Positions 1-10,088 of a DNA stretch of 37,500 nucleotides are shown here, one piece after another. Position 1 is the first letter of the stretch. Every line of letters starts with the position of its first letter. The stretch covers positions 1 through 37,500 of the forward strand of contig NW_027437487.1 of assembly GCF_964204645.1 (NCBI RefSeq), read 5' to 3'. The notes beneath the pieces are model-generated. The model was not told where the DNA came from. It worked only from the letters and a program-made list of their open reading frames with translations, and did no database searches. Position numbers and translations under genes: made by a program. The stretch is from Tubulanus polymorphus. Its lineage: Eukaryota > Nemertea > Palaeonemertea > Tubulaniformes > Tubulanidae.

Positions 1-544
1 ATTTACTAATACTTCAAACATCGTCTTTTTAACAACTGATAGAACTGATGTTTTCAAGTAAAGAAAAAAGAAGAAAATATCAGATATCGAAGAACCACGA
101 AACGAACCGTAAAGAAGAACTCTTCACAATATATAAGTAATTATGCAGTACTGGTGAATGACGTTACGAAAGTTATTTGAAAATACTATATAAAAAACAA
201 ACACGTTGTTGAAAATGATGTTAATATGATGATAGTTAATGAGCGTTTTTCCCAGGGCACCGTTTCACACTCTTCTGTTGACTTAAAATTCGAATATAAC
301 TATCCGCAGTCAATATCAACACGCGCACGAATCACGGAATATGAATCGAATTCAATTAGTCTCCCGGATTGAGCTAGAGAATTTTGAAAACAGATACACC
401 ACAATGCATAATTTCAGAACATTTGCGGTACAGTTTAACGTGGCGGCCAAACCGAACCAAATTATCATACCCGAAGTTATACAAAATTTCCATAATTGTG
501 AAAACGGCATTTTCCGATTTGAATGTGTGAAAAAAAACTTCATC
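1..544. other. No feature recognised
   Basis: AT-rich sequence with short open stretches on both strands that look like chance. No repeat shared with the rest of the window was noticed here. Confidence 0.5.
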
Positions 545-600
545 CAGTCCTGGAAGTGGTTCCATCCACAGTGATCTCCGTCGCTCTGCAGTACATCAGA
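545..600 (+). repeat. Dispersed repeat family C, copy 1
   Basis: The segment carries CCAGTCCTGGAAGTGGTTCC followed by ATCCACAGTGATCT. It matches a second copy near 14945 and a more diverged one near 36170, all in the same orientation. The copies differ by scattered substitutions, so this is an old dispersed family. No termini or target duplication could be fixed. It overlaps a small open frame that is probably an artefact of the repeat. Confidence 0.6.
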
Positions 601-1439
601 AAACTAAGGTTCTTGATGAAGATAAACTGGACCAAACATGGTGACCGGTACGGAAATCTCAGGTCGTCGATGAAACGATTCGAGCACGGTGAGACAGAGA
701 CAATTCCCCACTGTCATTTACGAGATGATTTTAAAAGATTTTAATATGTTAAATCGTCTACATATATATCCTTTATGATAGAAGAAGGTTCCTAAAAGAA
801 TATTTTCGGGAGCCCAAAAATTCTTAAAATTTTCACGCCCTGAATATTGTGTTGCATGTTTGAGATTAGTCCCACAAAACAGTTTTGTATACGTTTGTAT
901 GCGTGTGGATGATATTGCGTCAGGCTCACTGAGTGTTGTCGCTCTTGTCGCGTTAGTCGCGCTCTCTCTCTCGACTTGTGGTTTATTTCACCGGGTAATA
1001 ATCCGTACCCATCAAGGACGGCTTAAAGCCTGCCAAATCTAACACGACGCGAATTGCGCCGGCGACGACGTAAATAAAAACTAGCGCCCGATTACAATTA
1101 CTTTTACAATTTGTTTCATGTGTTTGTATCCATGTAAAACAGATATAGCGCCGTACAAACCGCGCTGGTGCATACTCCTCAGTGTATACTGACACTCCGA
1201 ATCAGAATATACTCATTCATCTATAAAACCAGTCCCGATTCTATGATCATGGCCTTAGGACAAAACCAGTCTAAGAACATCTCAGTTCTATAGCAGCAGC
1301 AGCAAATCAAACATCCTAATGACTGATCGATTGGATTAAAATCTCGACTATGGAATTAGCCTTCAAAAACTGGTGATCGCAATTTCAATTATCAGTCTAG
1401 TATTTATTCATTCACCAGGTAATTCTGACCAGTAGGTAG
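601..1439. other. No gene recognised; traces of family A
   Basis: Nothing coding is supported. At about 1225-1290 the words CATGGCCTTAGGAC and AGTTCTATAG resemble the interior of family A and may be a decayed fragment. Confidence 0.4.
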
Positions 1440-1580
1440 TGGGTACAGTTGCATATAAGTCATGATTTAAGTTCAAAAATGGTCAAAAGACCGATCTTTT
1501 AGTTGTTGGATTGGCTATAGAATTAAGATGGTCTTAGCATGTGATCTAAAATGTAAGCCGTGACTGTAACGAACTCCTGG
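1440..1580 (-). mobile_element. Family A short inverted-terminal element, decayed copy
   Basis: Begins near GGGTACAGTTGCATATAAGTCATG and ends near GCCGTGACTGTAAC, with the internal core GTTGGATTGGCTATAGAATTAAG. These parts occur in the same order in the best family A copy at 33392-33531 in inverted orientation. The size, the inverted ends and the lack of any open frame fit a non-autonomous DNA element (MITE). No target duplication was resolved. The superfamily is unknown. Confidence 0.6.
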
Positions 1581-2288
1581 CTATGATAGGAACGAAATTG
1601 AAGAATTCAATTAGAAAGAAATCAACAACGCGGACTCAGTGGGCATCCCAAAAAACATGGCGCATGGACTGAACTGTAAAATGGTTTATTGTTTGCCGTG
1701 TTGCTCTTCAGAACAGCAAACAAAACTGTTTTTTTTTCAGCTGTGTTCAGGCGACTGCTGCCTGATTCTCGCTTTATACGTGTATCATATGGCGGATTCG
1801 ATTTGATATTTTAGTCAAGAGCGCACTCGACGTCAAGATCGAATTGTCACTATAGCGAGCAGCGTATATACGCAAACACAAACCATGAATTGAAGTATCC
1901 TCAACACACGCCCGTGCCTGTATTTATTCAGGATTCAGTAAGCTACATACAGCCATACCGGCCCAACTACTATAACGCGATACCATATCGTTTTACGATA
2001 ATCTAAAAGCCTGTGTATTTGAGAGAAAAAAACATCACGCTGAAATATCAGTGAAGAACTGCGGCGTTACAAAATTACAATAGAATTTAACGCGTGAAAT
2101 AGCACTGTCGAGTGCAATATGGTACGAATGTGAAACCGACAATGAAAAAACCGAATTGTGAATTCATTAGAAAAAACTAACTTGAAAGTTATTGATCACA
2201 CATATCCCTCAATATGATCGACAATGGATAATGTTCAGGATCAATTAAAGTTATTTCGATCGCAACCCAGTAGACCGGGTAACTACTA
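1581..2288. other. No feature recognised
   Basis: No repeat, RNA or convincing exon was seen. Only short scattered open frames are present. Confidence 0.45.
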
Positions 2289-2374
2289 CCGAAACGTTTG
2301 TCGAAATATATATCTTTTTACTATAGAACTTTTCATTTTTGGCTGAATTTATTGTGGGATTTTTCTCGTTGATT
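2289..2374 (+). repeat. Dispersed repeat family Z, truncated copy
   Basis: Contains CCGAAACGTTTGTCGAAATA followed by a stretch ending GTGGGATTTTTCTCGTT. This is closely matched, in the same order, by 20644-20731. The 5' part seen in that other copy (CTGATGATGAC) is missing, so this copy is truncated. The CCGAAACG word is followed by an AT-rich segment in both. Confidence 0.7.
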
Positions 2375-2456
2375 AGTAACGTCCTACAGCACACCAGTGA
2401 CACCTGGTGGTGATCCCCGGAGTCCTCGATTGTAACGCAGCAGCGCAATAGAGTAA

Positions 2457-2669
2457 CGCCTGCCGGATCCTTGCGTGCCATACGTGGAATCCTCGATTGC
2501 CATAGCAGCGTCGGAGGTTCCTAAATCCATCCCTGAATTAAGGGGTAATATTTCAACGGTGTCGGTTTCTCATTTCGACTATGATATTGTATGTGAAGCG
2601 TCTGTAACCGCCGCAGAACGGGCCGCAGAAAAAACCAAACGACAATCTGTTGAATTACACATGGAATAG
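2457..2669 (+). CDS. Unrecognised open stretch, possible last exon
   Basis: After a stop at 2454-2456 the frame stays open for about 70 codons to a TAG at 2667-2669. The protein ends with an acidic/basic, alanine-rich segment (SVTAAERAAEKTKRQSVEL) that could form a helix. There is no ATG near the 5' end. The apparent start at 2475 is GTG, so if real this would be a terminal exon or a fragment. No clear polypyrimidine-AG acceptor was identified, and no family is recognised. A chance open frame or transposon remnant is equally possible. Confidence 0.2.
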   Translation, partial: RLPDPCVPYVESSIAIAASEVPKSIPELRGNISTVSVSHFDYDIVCEASVTAAERAAEKTKRQSVELHME

Positions 2670-2914
2670 TTACCGGTTAGTCGAGCAACAGGATCAATTA
2701 TACGACAACACAGTCATGACTGATACGATTATTGTGAGAAAAGTCACCTCGATTAATCAACATTTATCGATCTATTCAAGCGGTTTACTGTACGGACCAC
2801 GGAACGGACGCGGCACGTGAGGAGCCTTCTGTGCGGCGATACACAAGTGAATTAGCCGAATCGGCCGGTCATACCGGTGCCAACTGGGTCAATGCCTGTT
2901 TGATAATAGTTTGG

Positions 2915-3105
2915 GCCGACGGAAAATGTTGGCCCGTGACAAATTTTAGCAGGGGTCAAATTATTGCGTATGAATGCTAACTGGCTCTGGAAGTGATTCA
3001 CCTCGCTTGCCACAGCATCTTTTCGGTGACATTTAAGTATCAAATGATCGATGTGAACGCGCTCTCTTATTAGGCACGGGCCAAATTAGACTCGGTTCTG
3101 ATCCG
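2915..3105 (+). repeat. Dispersed repeat family E, copy 1
   Basis: Aligns along its length with 30149-30345: shared words include AGTGATTCACCTCGCTTGCC, CCACAGCATC, ATTTAAGTA and GGGCCAAATTAGACTCGGT. The two copies are clearly related, with many substitutions. On the minus strand both copies can be read as similar peptides around DAVAxEVxHF (see findings). Just downstream, 3161-3178 contains GCGCAGTGTGAATGCAC, a word also found at 17654-17668, so the element may extend to about 3180. Confidence 0.65.
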
Positions 3106-3299
3106 GGACAGTTTGACCCGGGCCAAAATCGTCTCTGTATGATCGCGGTGGCTATTGACAGCGCAGTGTGAATGCACTCGGGTCTGTGATTGCGGCTATA
3201 GATGTAGTTGGAGGAGTCTACCTGTAGCCAGCTGGTTTAGACATGTCGTCACGTTTTCACCCAGATAAACACGTGGTCCATGATCGTCTCGTGTGACAT

Positions 3300-3760
3300 T
3301 CTGAATTTAGAAAACGTTGAACCCGCTGAACCCGCTTTAACAGTCACCGGTTCAGTTTAACTTTATGAGATAGCAGTTATAGGTTCATATCCTACGTTTT
3401 TAAGGCTAACGTCAATTGACTGTGGAATTGAGTCCTACACCCGGTTTCAACTGGTGTAAACTTTAATTTAGGGCTTATCAATTGCAAAGATTCGAGTTAG
3501 CCCCGAGTCAAAGATAATACCAGCCTTTCAAAACTCCTCCTGTTTTCAGGCTCCCGACGCCAGTTTGATAGACTGGTATATATTTTGTTTAAACCAGGGG
3601 CTAATCAACTGAAATGAATTCAGTGAACTTCGGATAAAAGATATTAGGCCTACTAGTCTACAAAACTGGCCCTGCGCGTTTTATCATGATTATACACCAC
3701 AGTTCTGAACCCAGTTCCGCAGTAACGTTACAATTTGATTCTTGATGATAATTCAGTATT
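3300..3760. repeat. Decayed family B-like sequence
   Basis: Scattered words such as CTGTGGAATTGAGTCCTA (about 3420) and CCCAGTTCCGCAG (about 3710) resemble the termini of family B. GTTAGCCCC and GGGGCTAAT at about 3496 and 3597 form a short inverted pair. This looks like one or more degraded copies. No boundaries can be set. Confidence 0.35.
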
Positions 3761-4941
3761 CAAACCCAACCACGTTAAGATATTAGTCGAATCGCGTGAC
3801 CGTTATCTTACACAAGCCTCGCGGGGCCCTTTGACGGGGAATTTCAATAGTCAATTGTGTGGACACAACATATGGGCAATTCGGTAAATATGATAAACGA
3901 CGGCACCAGCCGGTTACAGACCGCGCATATAAGAAGACATGTTTGTATATATATATATACTTAATTAAGCTAATATTTACTTCATCATAACGAAGCTGAA
4001 TTGATTGCGACTGGTGTTTCAAGTGTGAATCCTAATGCTAACTCCAATAGATAATCAAGTCAGCAAGTGCGCTTTATGTCTGCCAGATAATCATCTACGT
4101 AACCTATTAATACTTCTGCACCTTCATCTCTCATTCTCAGCAAAATAAATAAAACAATTATGGTCGAATCGAGACTCGATGTTGTAAACTTCATCCCCTT
4201 CGCGATGAAGTAAGTAACCCAGTTCCACGGTCGTCGTGACTTAAATCGAAAAGTTCTCTTAATTGGCAGTAGAACTCTGTGGACCTTAGACTGATATTAA
4301 ATCTAAGCCATAACTGGTGTATCCGATCTCAGGGGGAGCTAAGTAATACTTTGGAAGGTCTTGTGACGCATTTGACGGCACTTTTGATGATTTCAAAGGC
4401 ATATTTGGAGGCGTATGAGCGATTAAGGCAACGTATTTGAAAATGTCTGCATGGATAGGATGCATTTTATAGCATTTCCAAGTATGAATTTGTCCTTACC
4501 AACGAGGGAAGTTAATAAGTTACATAAAACAGTAATAATCTGGAATAAGAGTTCATTAAGCAGAGGACAAGTTGAAGGTCTTGTACAAAGCCCACAAGAC
4601 TCCGCGCCTGAACAATGATCGAATGGAAACGATGTAAACTGTTTTTATTAATCAACTTTTTAGAAATCAACTGATGCAATTTTAATCTGAAATAAATGCC
4701 GTTACGCATTCCCAGGAGCCGACCAATATAAGCTGCATGTATCAAGCATTATCGAAAAAGATGCCTATTAATTTCTGCCAATAATTTGAAAAAATAGGTA
4801 TCGAAAAACGCGTTCATTTTAATGAGGCTTTGTTTAAAAAAATGAGTGCAAGATGATCGAATTATATCGTTATTTTCAGCTATACCTTATTATTACTGAT
4901 CGGCCTAGATCATCATGTAAAACCGCAATATAATTTGTAAT
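3761..4941. other. No gene recognised; traces of families A and B
   Basis: Mostly featureless. A TA run lies at about 3944-3961. Words like ACCCAGTTCCACGG (about 4217) and CTTAGACTGATATTAAATCT (about 4285) resemble families B and A. Open frames on the minus strand here have no recognisable content. Confidence 0.4.
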
Positions 4942-5042
4942 TAGTTCATTTCTATAGCGGCCGGGTCTGTTATTGCTAGCTTGATCGTGATTCCTATAAA
5001 AGTAACGTACAGGGTAGAGATAGGCGGCCGGTCGGGTGAACT
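4942..5042 (+). repeat. Dispersed repeat family D, copy 1
   Basis: AGTTCATTTCTATAGCGGCC at the left and TAGGCGGCCGGTCGGGTGAA at the right both recur at 18250-18325, where the middle is about 30 bp shorter. GCGGCCGGGTCTG and GCGGCCGGTCGGGT near the two ends are related words in direct orientation. No inverted termini or target duplication was seen, so its class is unknown. Confidence 0.6.
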
Positions 5043-5578
5043 TTTAAACTCGGCACTAATGAAAAACAACAAGGTATCATTTTTTAGCCTAGAAATCTTG
5101 TGCTGACGATCGATGTAAAAACAATCACAAATCTGTGTAAACATATCCGATCCGTCAGTTATAAATGACATCATCAAAAGCGTTTTCGGAACAGGACCCG
5201 AAGAGCTCAGTAAATCACATGTATCTGTCGCTCTGACGCGAAGCGGTCACTAAAAAAAAGTCAATATGATATGCGTCGTATTGAGAGAGCGGGGACGACG
5301 GAATATTGTTGTCGTTCGATTTCTCTCCATTTTCTGTAAGGTCCTCAGTGATTTATGTATTTACGACTTGTTCTGTTTTGTGGGAAACAACTCGATAGAT
5401 GAACACATGTGTCAATGTCACCAACAATCTTACAGAGGACCATCAGATATCGGACGTGGATTCTCTTCGGGAAGGCGCAGTATCGTGTGTCTGGGATGAC
5501 AGGTTTGTTACCAGATAATTCAGGGACAAGTTATAGTTCGATTTTTTTTTACTGATTGACACACGATTTCCCGTGAAT
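5043..5578. other. No feature recognised
   Basis: One short ATG-initiated frame at 5266 runs into a good-looking splice donor (TTTCT/GTAAGG at about 5335). There is no supporting downstream exon and the peptide is not recognised. Confidence 0.4.
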
Positions 5579-5724
5579 CAATTTCGTTGTAAGAATGCGT
5601 AGCGAATCTTTTTTCAAGTATCAAGTTCAAATTCAAATATATTTCAAATTATATCACGGAAAGTATATGTCAGGGATTTTCTATCGATTTCGTTATAAGA
5701 ATGGGCAGCGAATCTTGTTTCAAA
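5579..5724 (+). repeat. Imperfect direct duplication, 108-bp spacing
   Basis: ATTTCGTTGTAAGAATGCGT followed by AGCGAATCTT recurs 108 bp downstream as ATTTCGTTATAAGAATGGGC followed by AGCGAATCTTG. About 37 bp match with few differences, while the sequence between is AT-rich and not repeated elsewhere in the window. Confidence 0.7.
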
Positions 5725-6193
5725 AGAGTTTTAAATTTTTTTGAATTTTAATTTTCTTTGTTTTTCTTTATCTAATTAAATTTTCAAGTTTCAAGAACTC
5801 ATAGCTACCTATCAGATGAGAAAGTATTTTTTTAAATCTATGTGTATATGCATGTGGATACCGAACAAATTGATTCTGTATATAGAAATTCATTTTTTTA
5901 TCTACTTGAATGATATATGGAACTATAACAGTACACGCACGATGCAGAAACGTCGATTCATTATTGCGTTTCGTATTCCAAAAGGGCGTTTCTTTTTTTC
6001 GAAGCAATTTTTTTTTGCCGCGAAATACTTAAGTGCCTATCCGTTTCCCATTCGGTCGATAAATAATGCGCACCAGCGCAATCTTAAATTACGAGATAAC
6101 AAACTAATATTTCCCGGTCGAGTCGTTAGATTTTTACTGTAACGCAATATGTCAATAGAGAGCTATATTTCATCTCGGGTAATAGTGCTTTGA
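5725..6193. other. No feature recognised
   Basis: AT-rich with long T and A runs. The overlapping open frames on both strands have low-complexity content and are not supported as genes. Confidence 0.4.
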
Positions 6194-6521
<328 letters not shown>

Positions 6522-6747
6522 AAGCATACATTTAATGCATCATTCAATGTCGTTTCGGAGGAAGATCTGAAAAGAAAGAATAATAATTCCATGTTTCCAT
6601 AAATAAATAACGTGCAAATATCTATCGCTTAATCCTCATATTGCATAATTCTTTTCCACCCGATCGTTACCGCCGGTTACAAACATCGACGCAGACGATG
6701 AAAATATGAATTATGCATTTTTATACTTGTGCAACGGATTTCATTAT

Positions 6748-6852
6748 GTTTCGATTGGTCTCCACTGATTCCGGAATTCTCTTCTGCGGCTCTACTAATT
6801 CCGCCGGAATAGCGTAAAACTCGTAAACCTGAAGCGGCCGGTAGAAAGTTCG
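6748..6852 (+). repeat. Family F unit 1
   Basis: Starts GTTTCGATTGGTCTCCACTG and contains GGAATTCTCTTCTG, GGAATAGCGTAAAAC, CTCGTAAACCTGA and GCCGGTAGAAAGTT. The same landmarks in the same order define units at 7041, 8000 and 8130. It is shorter than the others because the middle (GCGTTCATTTTGACC in unit 2) is reduced. Confidence 0.75.
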
Positions 6853-7040
6853 CTAGGGGCGTACTCTTTTATGACCTCCGAAGTCATCCGTCCGAAATCT
6901 CCGGTTGGCTCCACACAAAATCCGAATCGCACCACCTCGACAGAAAGGAGGTTTCGGAGACTCAAAAAAGTCACGTGACCAATAAAAGAGTACGATTGGA
7001 GGCAAACGGTTCTCCGATCCGATAAAAGAGTTCGCCCTAG
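6853..7040. mobile_element. Short inverted-repeat element between F units 1 and 2
   Basis: The left end CTAGGGGCGTACTCTTTTAT (6853-6872) is the inverse of the right end ATAAAAGAGTTCGCCCTAG (7022-7040), with one extra base and one mismatch. A further direct copy, ATAAAAGAGTACG, lies inside at 6982-6994. GTCACGTGAC at 6970-6979 is a perfect 10-bp palindrome. It fits exactly between F unit 1 and F unit 2. It could be an inserted MITE-like element or a normal spacer of the F array. Confidence 0.5.
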
Positions 7041-7176
7041 GTTTCGAATGGTCACCACTAATTATGGAATTCTCTTCTGGCGCGTTCATTTTGACCGGAA
7101 TACATTCTACCTATTCGGGAATAGCGTAATCTGTAAACCTAATAGAATCAGCCGGTGGAGAGTTTGTAATCCAGAA
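7041..7176 (+). repeat. Family F unit 2
   Basis: Starts GTTTCGAATGGTCACCACTA; contains GGAATTCTCTTCTGG, CGCGTTCATTTTGACCGGAA, GGGAATAGCGTAATCTG, GTAAACCTAATAGAATC and GAGAGTTTGTAATC. It aligns with units 3 and 4 over nearly full length. Confidence 0.75.
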
Positions 7177-7999
7177 TTGATTGATTTTGATCATGCAGTC
7201 GTGTTATTCTATCACGTGTGATGTGATGACGCCATATTGACCGTCAACCCGACGCGTAGGATAAACATGACTAATCCTACTCCGAAATCTGTAAATGACC
7301 ATATCATCTTTTGTTGGTTACGTATAACAAATCTCCAATACCGACGGCCTAGTAAACGGTAACGTTACGTGTTCGACCGTTCGTGGAAGTCATGTATGTG
7401 ACGTCATATCGGACGTAAATCGTAGGTCTGAGCCACGATTGACGGCCATTTACGACCAGAATGGCGCGTGATGAGTGTGACGTCCATGCATCGTGATTAT
7501 ACATGTGTAACTCTATTCGACTATCGGGTGCCCTGATTTCCTATCCCCGTATATCATGATATATCGTTTAACCACGCCGCGTGTAATGAGACAAATAGGT
7601 CGAATCTAATTGAGATATGTTTTAAAATCGATATCCGGTATAATCGACGGCGAGGTTGTCGCTAATTGCCGGCGTGCAAAAGTACGAACTCTTTTGTATA
7701 TAGATCCTGAAGCGGCGTCGAGACACACGAGCTCCACCGTGATATCCCTTCAAACAACACGACATTTTATACTGTACTCACTGAGAGATAGAGACAGAGG
7801 CTGAGAAGGCGATATCGTCTTTGATGTTCGACTTAACACGATGGGAGAACACGTGATTTCTAACGATTTCTCGAGGGGCCCTGATCTCGGTATCAGTATC
7901 ATGAGTTAGTGAAACAGCCGTTGGGAAGTATGGTTCGTGTTTTAACGAACCGAATATAGAAAATTATCTAGCCGTCATTGCACTTGAAATAAGGCAGAG
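7177..7999. other. No gene recognised
   Basis: Contains a perfect TGACGTCA at 7399-7406 and the words GATGACGCCATATTGACCG and GACGTCATATCGGACG, which are loosely alike. TGGAAGTCATGTATGT (about 7384) recurs near 21402. None of this is enough to call a regulatory site. The open frame at 7610-7804 is unrecognised. Confidence 0.4.
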
Positions 8000-8129
8000 A
8001 TTTCGATTGGACTCTAACCGATTGCGGATTCTCATCTGGTGCGTTCGTTTCGATCAGAATACTCTCGAACTATTCCGGAATAGCAATAATCTGTAAACTT
8101 GATGAAATCGACTGGAAGAGAATTTGGTA
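8000..8129 (+). repeat. Family F unit 3
   Basis: Starts ATTTCGATTGGACTCTAACC; contains ATTCTCATCTGGTGCGTTCG, TTTCGATCAGAAT, CCGGAATAGCAATAATCTG and GTAAACTTGATGAAATCGAC. Unit 4 follows with no spacer, so these two form a true tandem pair. Confidence 0.75.
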
Positions 8130-8262
8130 GTTCGATTGGTCTCTACTGATCCCGGAATTCTTTTCTGACGCGTTCGTTTCAATCAGATTAGTTCTACCTT
8201 TTACAGAATAGCATAATTTGTAAATCTGATAGAAGTGGAGAGTTTGTAATCAGGAATTGCTG
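8130..8262 (+). repeat. Family F unit 4
   Basis: Starts GTTCGATTGGTCTCTACTGA; contains GGAATTCTTTTCTGACGCG, TTCGTTTCAATCAGATT, GAATAGCATAATTTG and GGAGAGTTTGTAATCAGGAA. The ending matches that of unit 2, which helps set the unit boundary. Confidence 0.75.
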
Positions 8263-8550
8263 CTATTCCTAAACCAGGATACGCTCAATCTTGTACTTTG
8301 TAGATAACCCACAAGTACATAAATTTAGTAGATTTGTTTAAGTCATCAGATGTGAAACTCACTAGAAAGCTTGCCTTATTTATACGAAGAGGTCTCAAAT
8401 ATTTTGATATCTTGGCTATCATCTATACAAATATAACAGAATTTTGTTTCTGATATTGTGTTGTATTGACATTCATGTTGTATTGTCTTTTTGCTCTTAG
8501 CAAATGTACTTTTGTGAGCAATAAAGTATATTCTATTCTATTCTAAGTGA
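8263..8550 (+). mobile_element. LINE-like 3' end with (ATTCT) tail, probable
   Basis: An untranslated-looking stretch ends TTTTGTGAGCAATAAAGTAT followed by about three copies of ATTCT. An AATAAA-type signal running straight into a short tandem repeat is typical of the 3' ends of CR1/L2-like non-LTR retrotransposons in invertebrates. No reverse transcriptase remains upstream, so this would be a heavily 5'-truncated insertion. The 5' limit is uncertain. Confidence 0.5.
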
Positions 8551-8596
8551 CCTAAGGAACGCTGCACTCCGCCACGTCAATGGTAGCAGCAGCATA

Positions 8597-8951
8597 CAGG
8601 GGCGGATCCAGGGGGATGGGTAGACAGTATTGGAAGGAAATTTAAGGGCACCTTTCTGATCTTAGGGCACACCCAGTATCCAGGTCAATGCGAGTGCCGA
8701 AGGCGCGAAGTCCTTCGAAGGGGGTATGGGGGCCCTCCCCCAGAAAATTTTGAAAATATGGTACCATTTAAAATCTTTTAGAGGGCTTCTAGAGACTAAT
8801 TCAGAGCAATTCAGAATAAACGACCCGGACACGGAATTAGCGGTTGCTGAAATAATGCCTTTAAAAATATTGAGGGTGAAATTTCGAAGGGCACTTAAAA
8901 ATTCTAGACCGTATTGGGCAATACGGCTAATACGGTCTGGATCCGCCTCTG
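8597..8951. mobile_element. 355-bp non-autonomous element with CAGGGGCGGATCCAG termini
   Basis: The left end CAGGGGCGGATCCAG (8597-8611) and the right end CTGGATCCGCCTCTG (8937-8951) are inverted repeats with one mismatch. They are flanked by an identical 5-bp GCATA (8592-8596 and 8952-8956), a clean target-site duplication. Inside is the G/C-rich word GGGGGTATGGGGGCCCTCCC. I recognise this as a widespread invertebrate repeat type beginning 'ggggcggatcca'. The open frames of 81 and 97 codons on the two strands lie inside it and are not genes. The superfamily is not assigned. Confidence 0.85.
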
Positions 8952-8956
8952 GCATA

Positions 8957-9863
8957 TCGAAATCTGTCTAATTCTCTTCGGTAGCCATCTTGGATCGCGC
9001 ATAATTTCGATGAGGAGTTTGTGAGTCTTGGACATTAAAATCATTCTCTTTATTACATGTACTTAGCGATGGACATTTTTACGAAATTTGTGTATCCAGC
9101 CTTTCGACATACATGAATTTAATAACCACGTCATGATCTGTCAAACGGCCCAGACGCATCTGTTTCAATAGAATACGTATGATATTTCTCAGTTTGATTA
9201 AACGCTGTTCAAATTTGTCGCCTGCCATTCAAGTCTCATTGCAGCTATTTACGTACGGGTGTTTTCTCTGTTTGCAGATAGCACTGATGGGCTGAAATTA
9301 GTAGTTTGTCATCCATCAAACCACTCAGCTCACAGTGCATTATTAGCATATTCAAGATTTATGATTGTCCAAGAGGCCCTGCCGTCACAAGGATTTAAAC
9401 CCGTGAACCCTGGATGCTTTAGTTTATGATGTCATTGATTGAAGAAAATGACGATGTATTAATTCCAGTACGGAACATTTTATCGATTATTTTTAGGCAT
9501 TAATTTAGTCGGTGGCGGTATTTTCTTTTTTCTGGAGAGCCCACACGAATATATTCTACTCAAACGCCATATTGAACCGTATCGCAGTTATTGCGCTATC
9601 GCAACCTTCAATAGCCGGGCCTAGTGTTGTACATTAAGGGTCATTGTGATGACTTTCGATGGACGTTAGATTGAAAACGGCAGTTTTCAATGATTCGCTG
9701 CTATTATTAATAAAAACCAGTAACATTCAGGGGATATGAGTACGTGACATTGAGTTAGTTGAGAGTCAGTCGAGTAGAACCCGGCTGAACTGTGGCCGTT
9801 ATAGAAAAGTGTTATAGTATGCAGCACGCGTGGAGCTCGGCGAGCAACAGAGCGAAACGAGCC
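8957..9863. other. No gene recognised; possible decayed tRNA-like box
   Basis: On the minus strand at about 9386-9397 GGGTTTAAATCC resembles a Pol III B box (GGTTCGAATCC) in which the CG has become TA. No A box was found at the right distance, so a SINE is only a suggestion. The rest is featureless. Confidence 0.3.
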
Positions 9864-10088
9864 GCGTTCAGCGCAGGCCGAGTTACCGTGCGCCGTGGAC
9901 CAGGGGTCGCGTTCAGCATAGGCCGAGTTACCGTGCGCCGTGGACCAGGGGTCGCGTTCAGCATAGGCCGAGTTACCGTGCGCCGTGGACCAGGGGTCGC
10001 GTTCAGCATAGGCCGAGTTACCGTGCGCCGTGGACCAGGGGTCGCATTCAGCATAGGCCGAGTTACCGTGCGCCGTGGACCCGGGGCC
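9864..10088 (+). repeat. GC-rich 45-bp minisatellite, five copies
   Basis: Units start at 9864, 9909, 9954, 9999 and 10044 with GCGTTCAGC (GCATTCAGC in the last) and end GGACCAGGGGTC. They are almost identical, with small changes in the first and last units. The 45-bp length is divisible by three and the unit has no stop in the three frames that are open, so frames of 87-107 codons appear on both strands. The plus-frame reading gives a 15-residue repeat (AFSIGRVTVRRGPGV). The nearest ATG for it is 9819 and the frame stops at 10115. No promoter, intron or known protein family supports translation. Confidence 0.95.

Noticed and set aside
7399-7406. Perfect TGACGTCA as a CRE regulatory site
   Set aside because: An 8-bp match is expected about once by chance in this length, and no promoter or first exon lies nearby.
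8662-8971. 81- and 97-codon open frames on opposite strands
   Set aside because: Both lie almost wholly inside the 355-bp inverted-terminal element, a repeat type often mistaken for genes.
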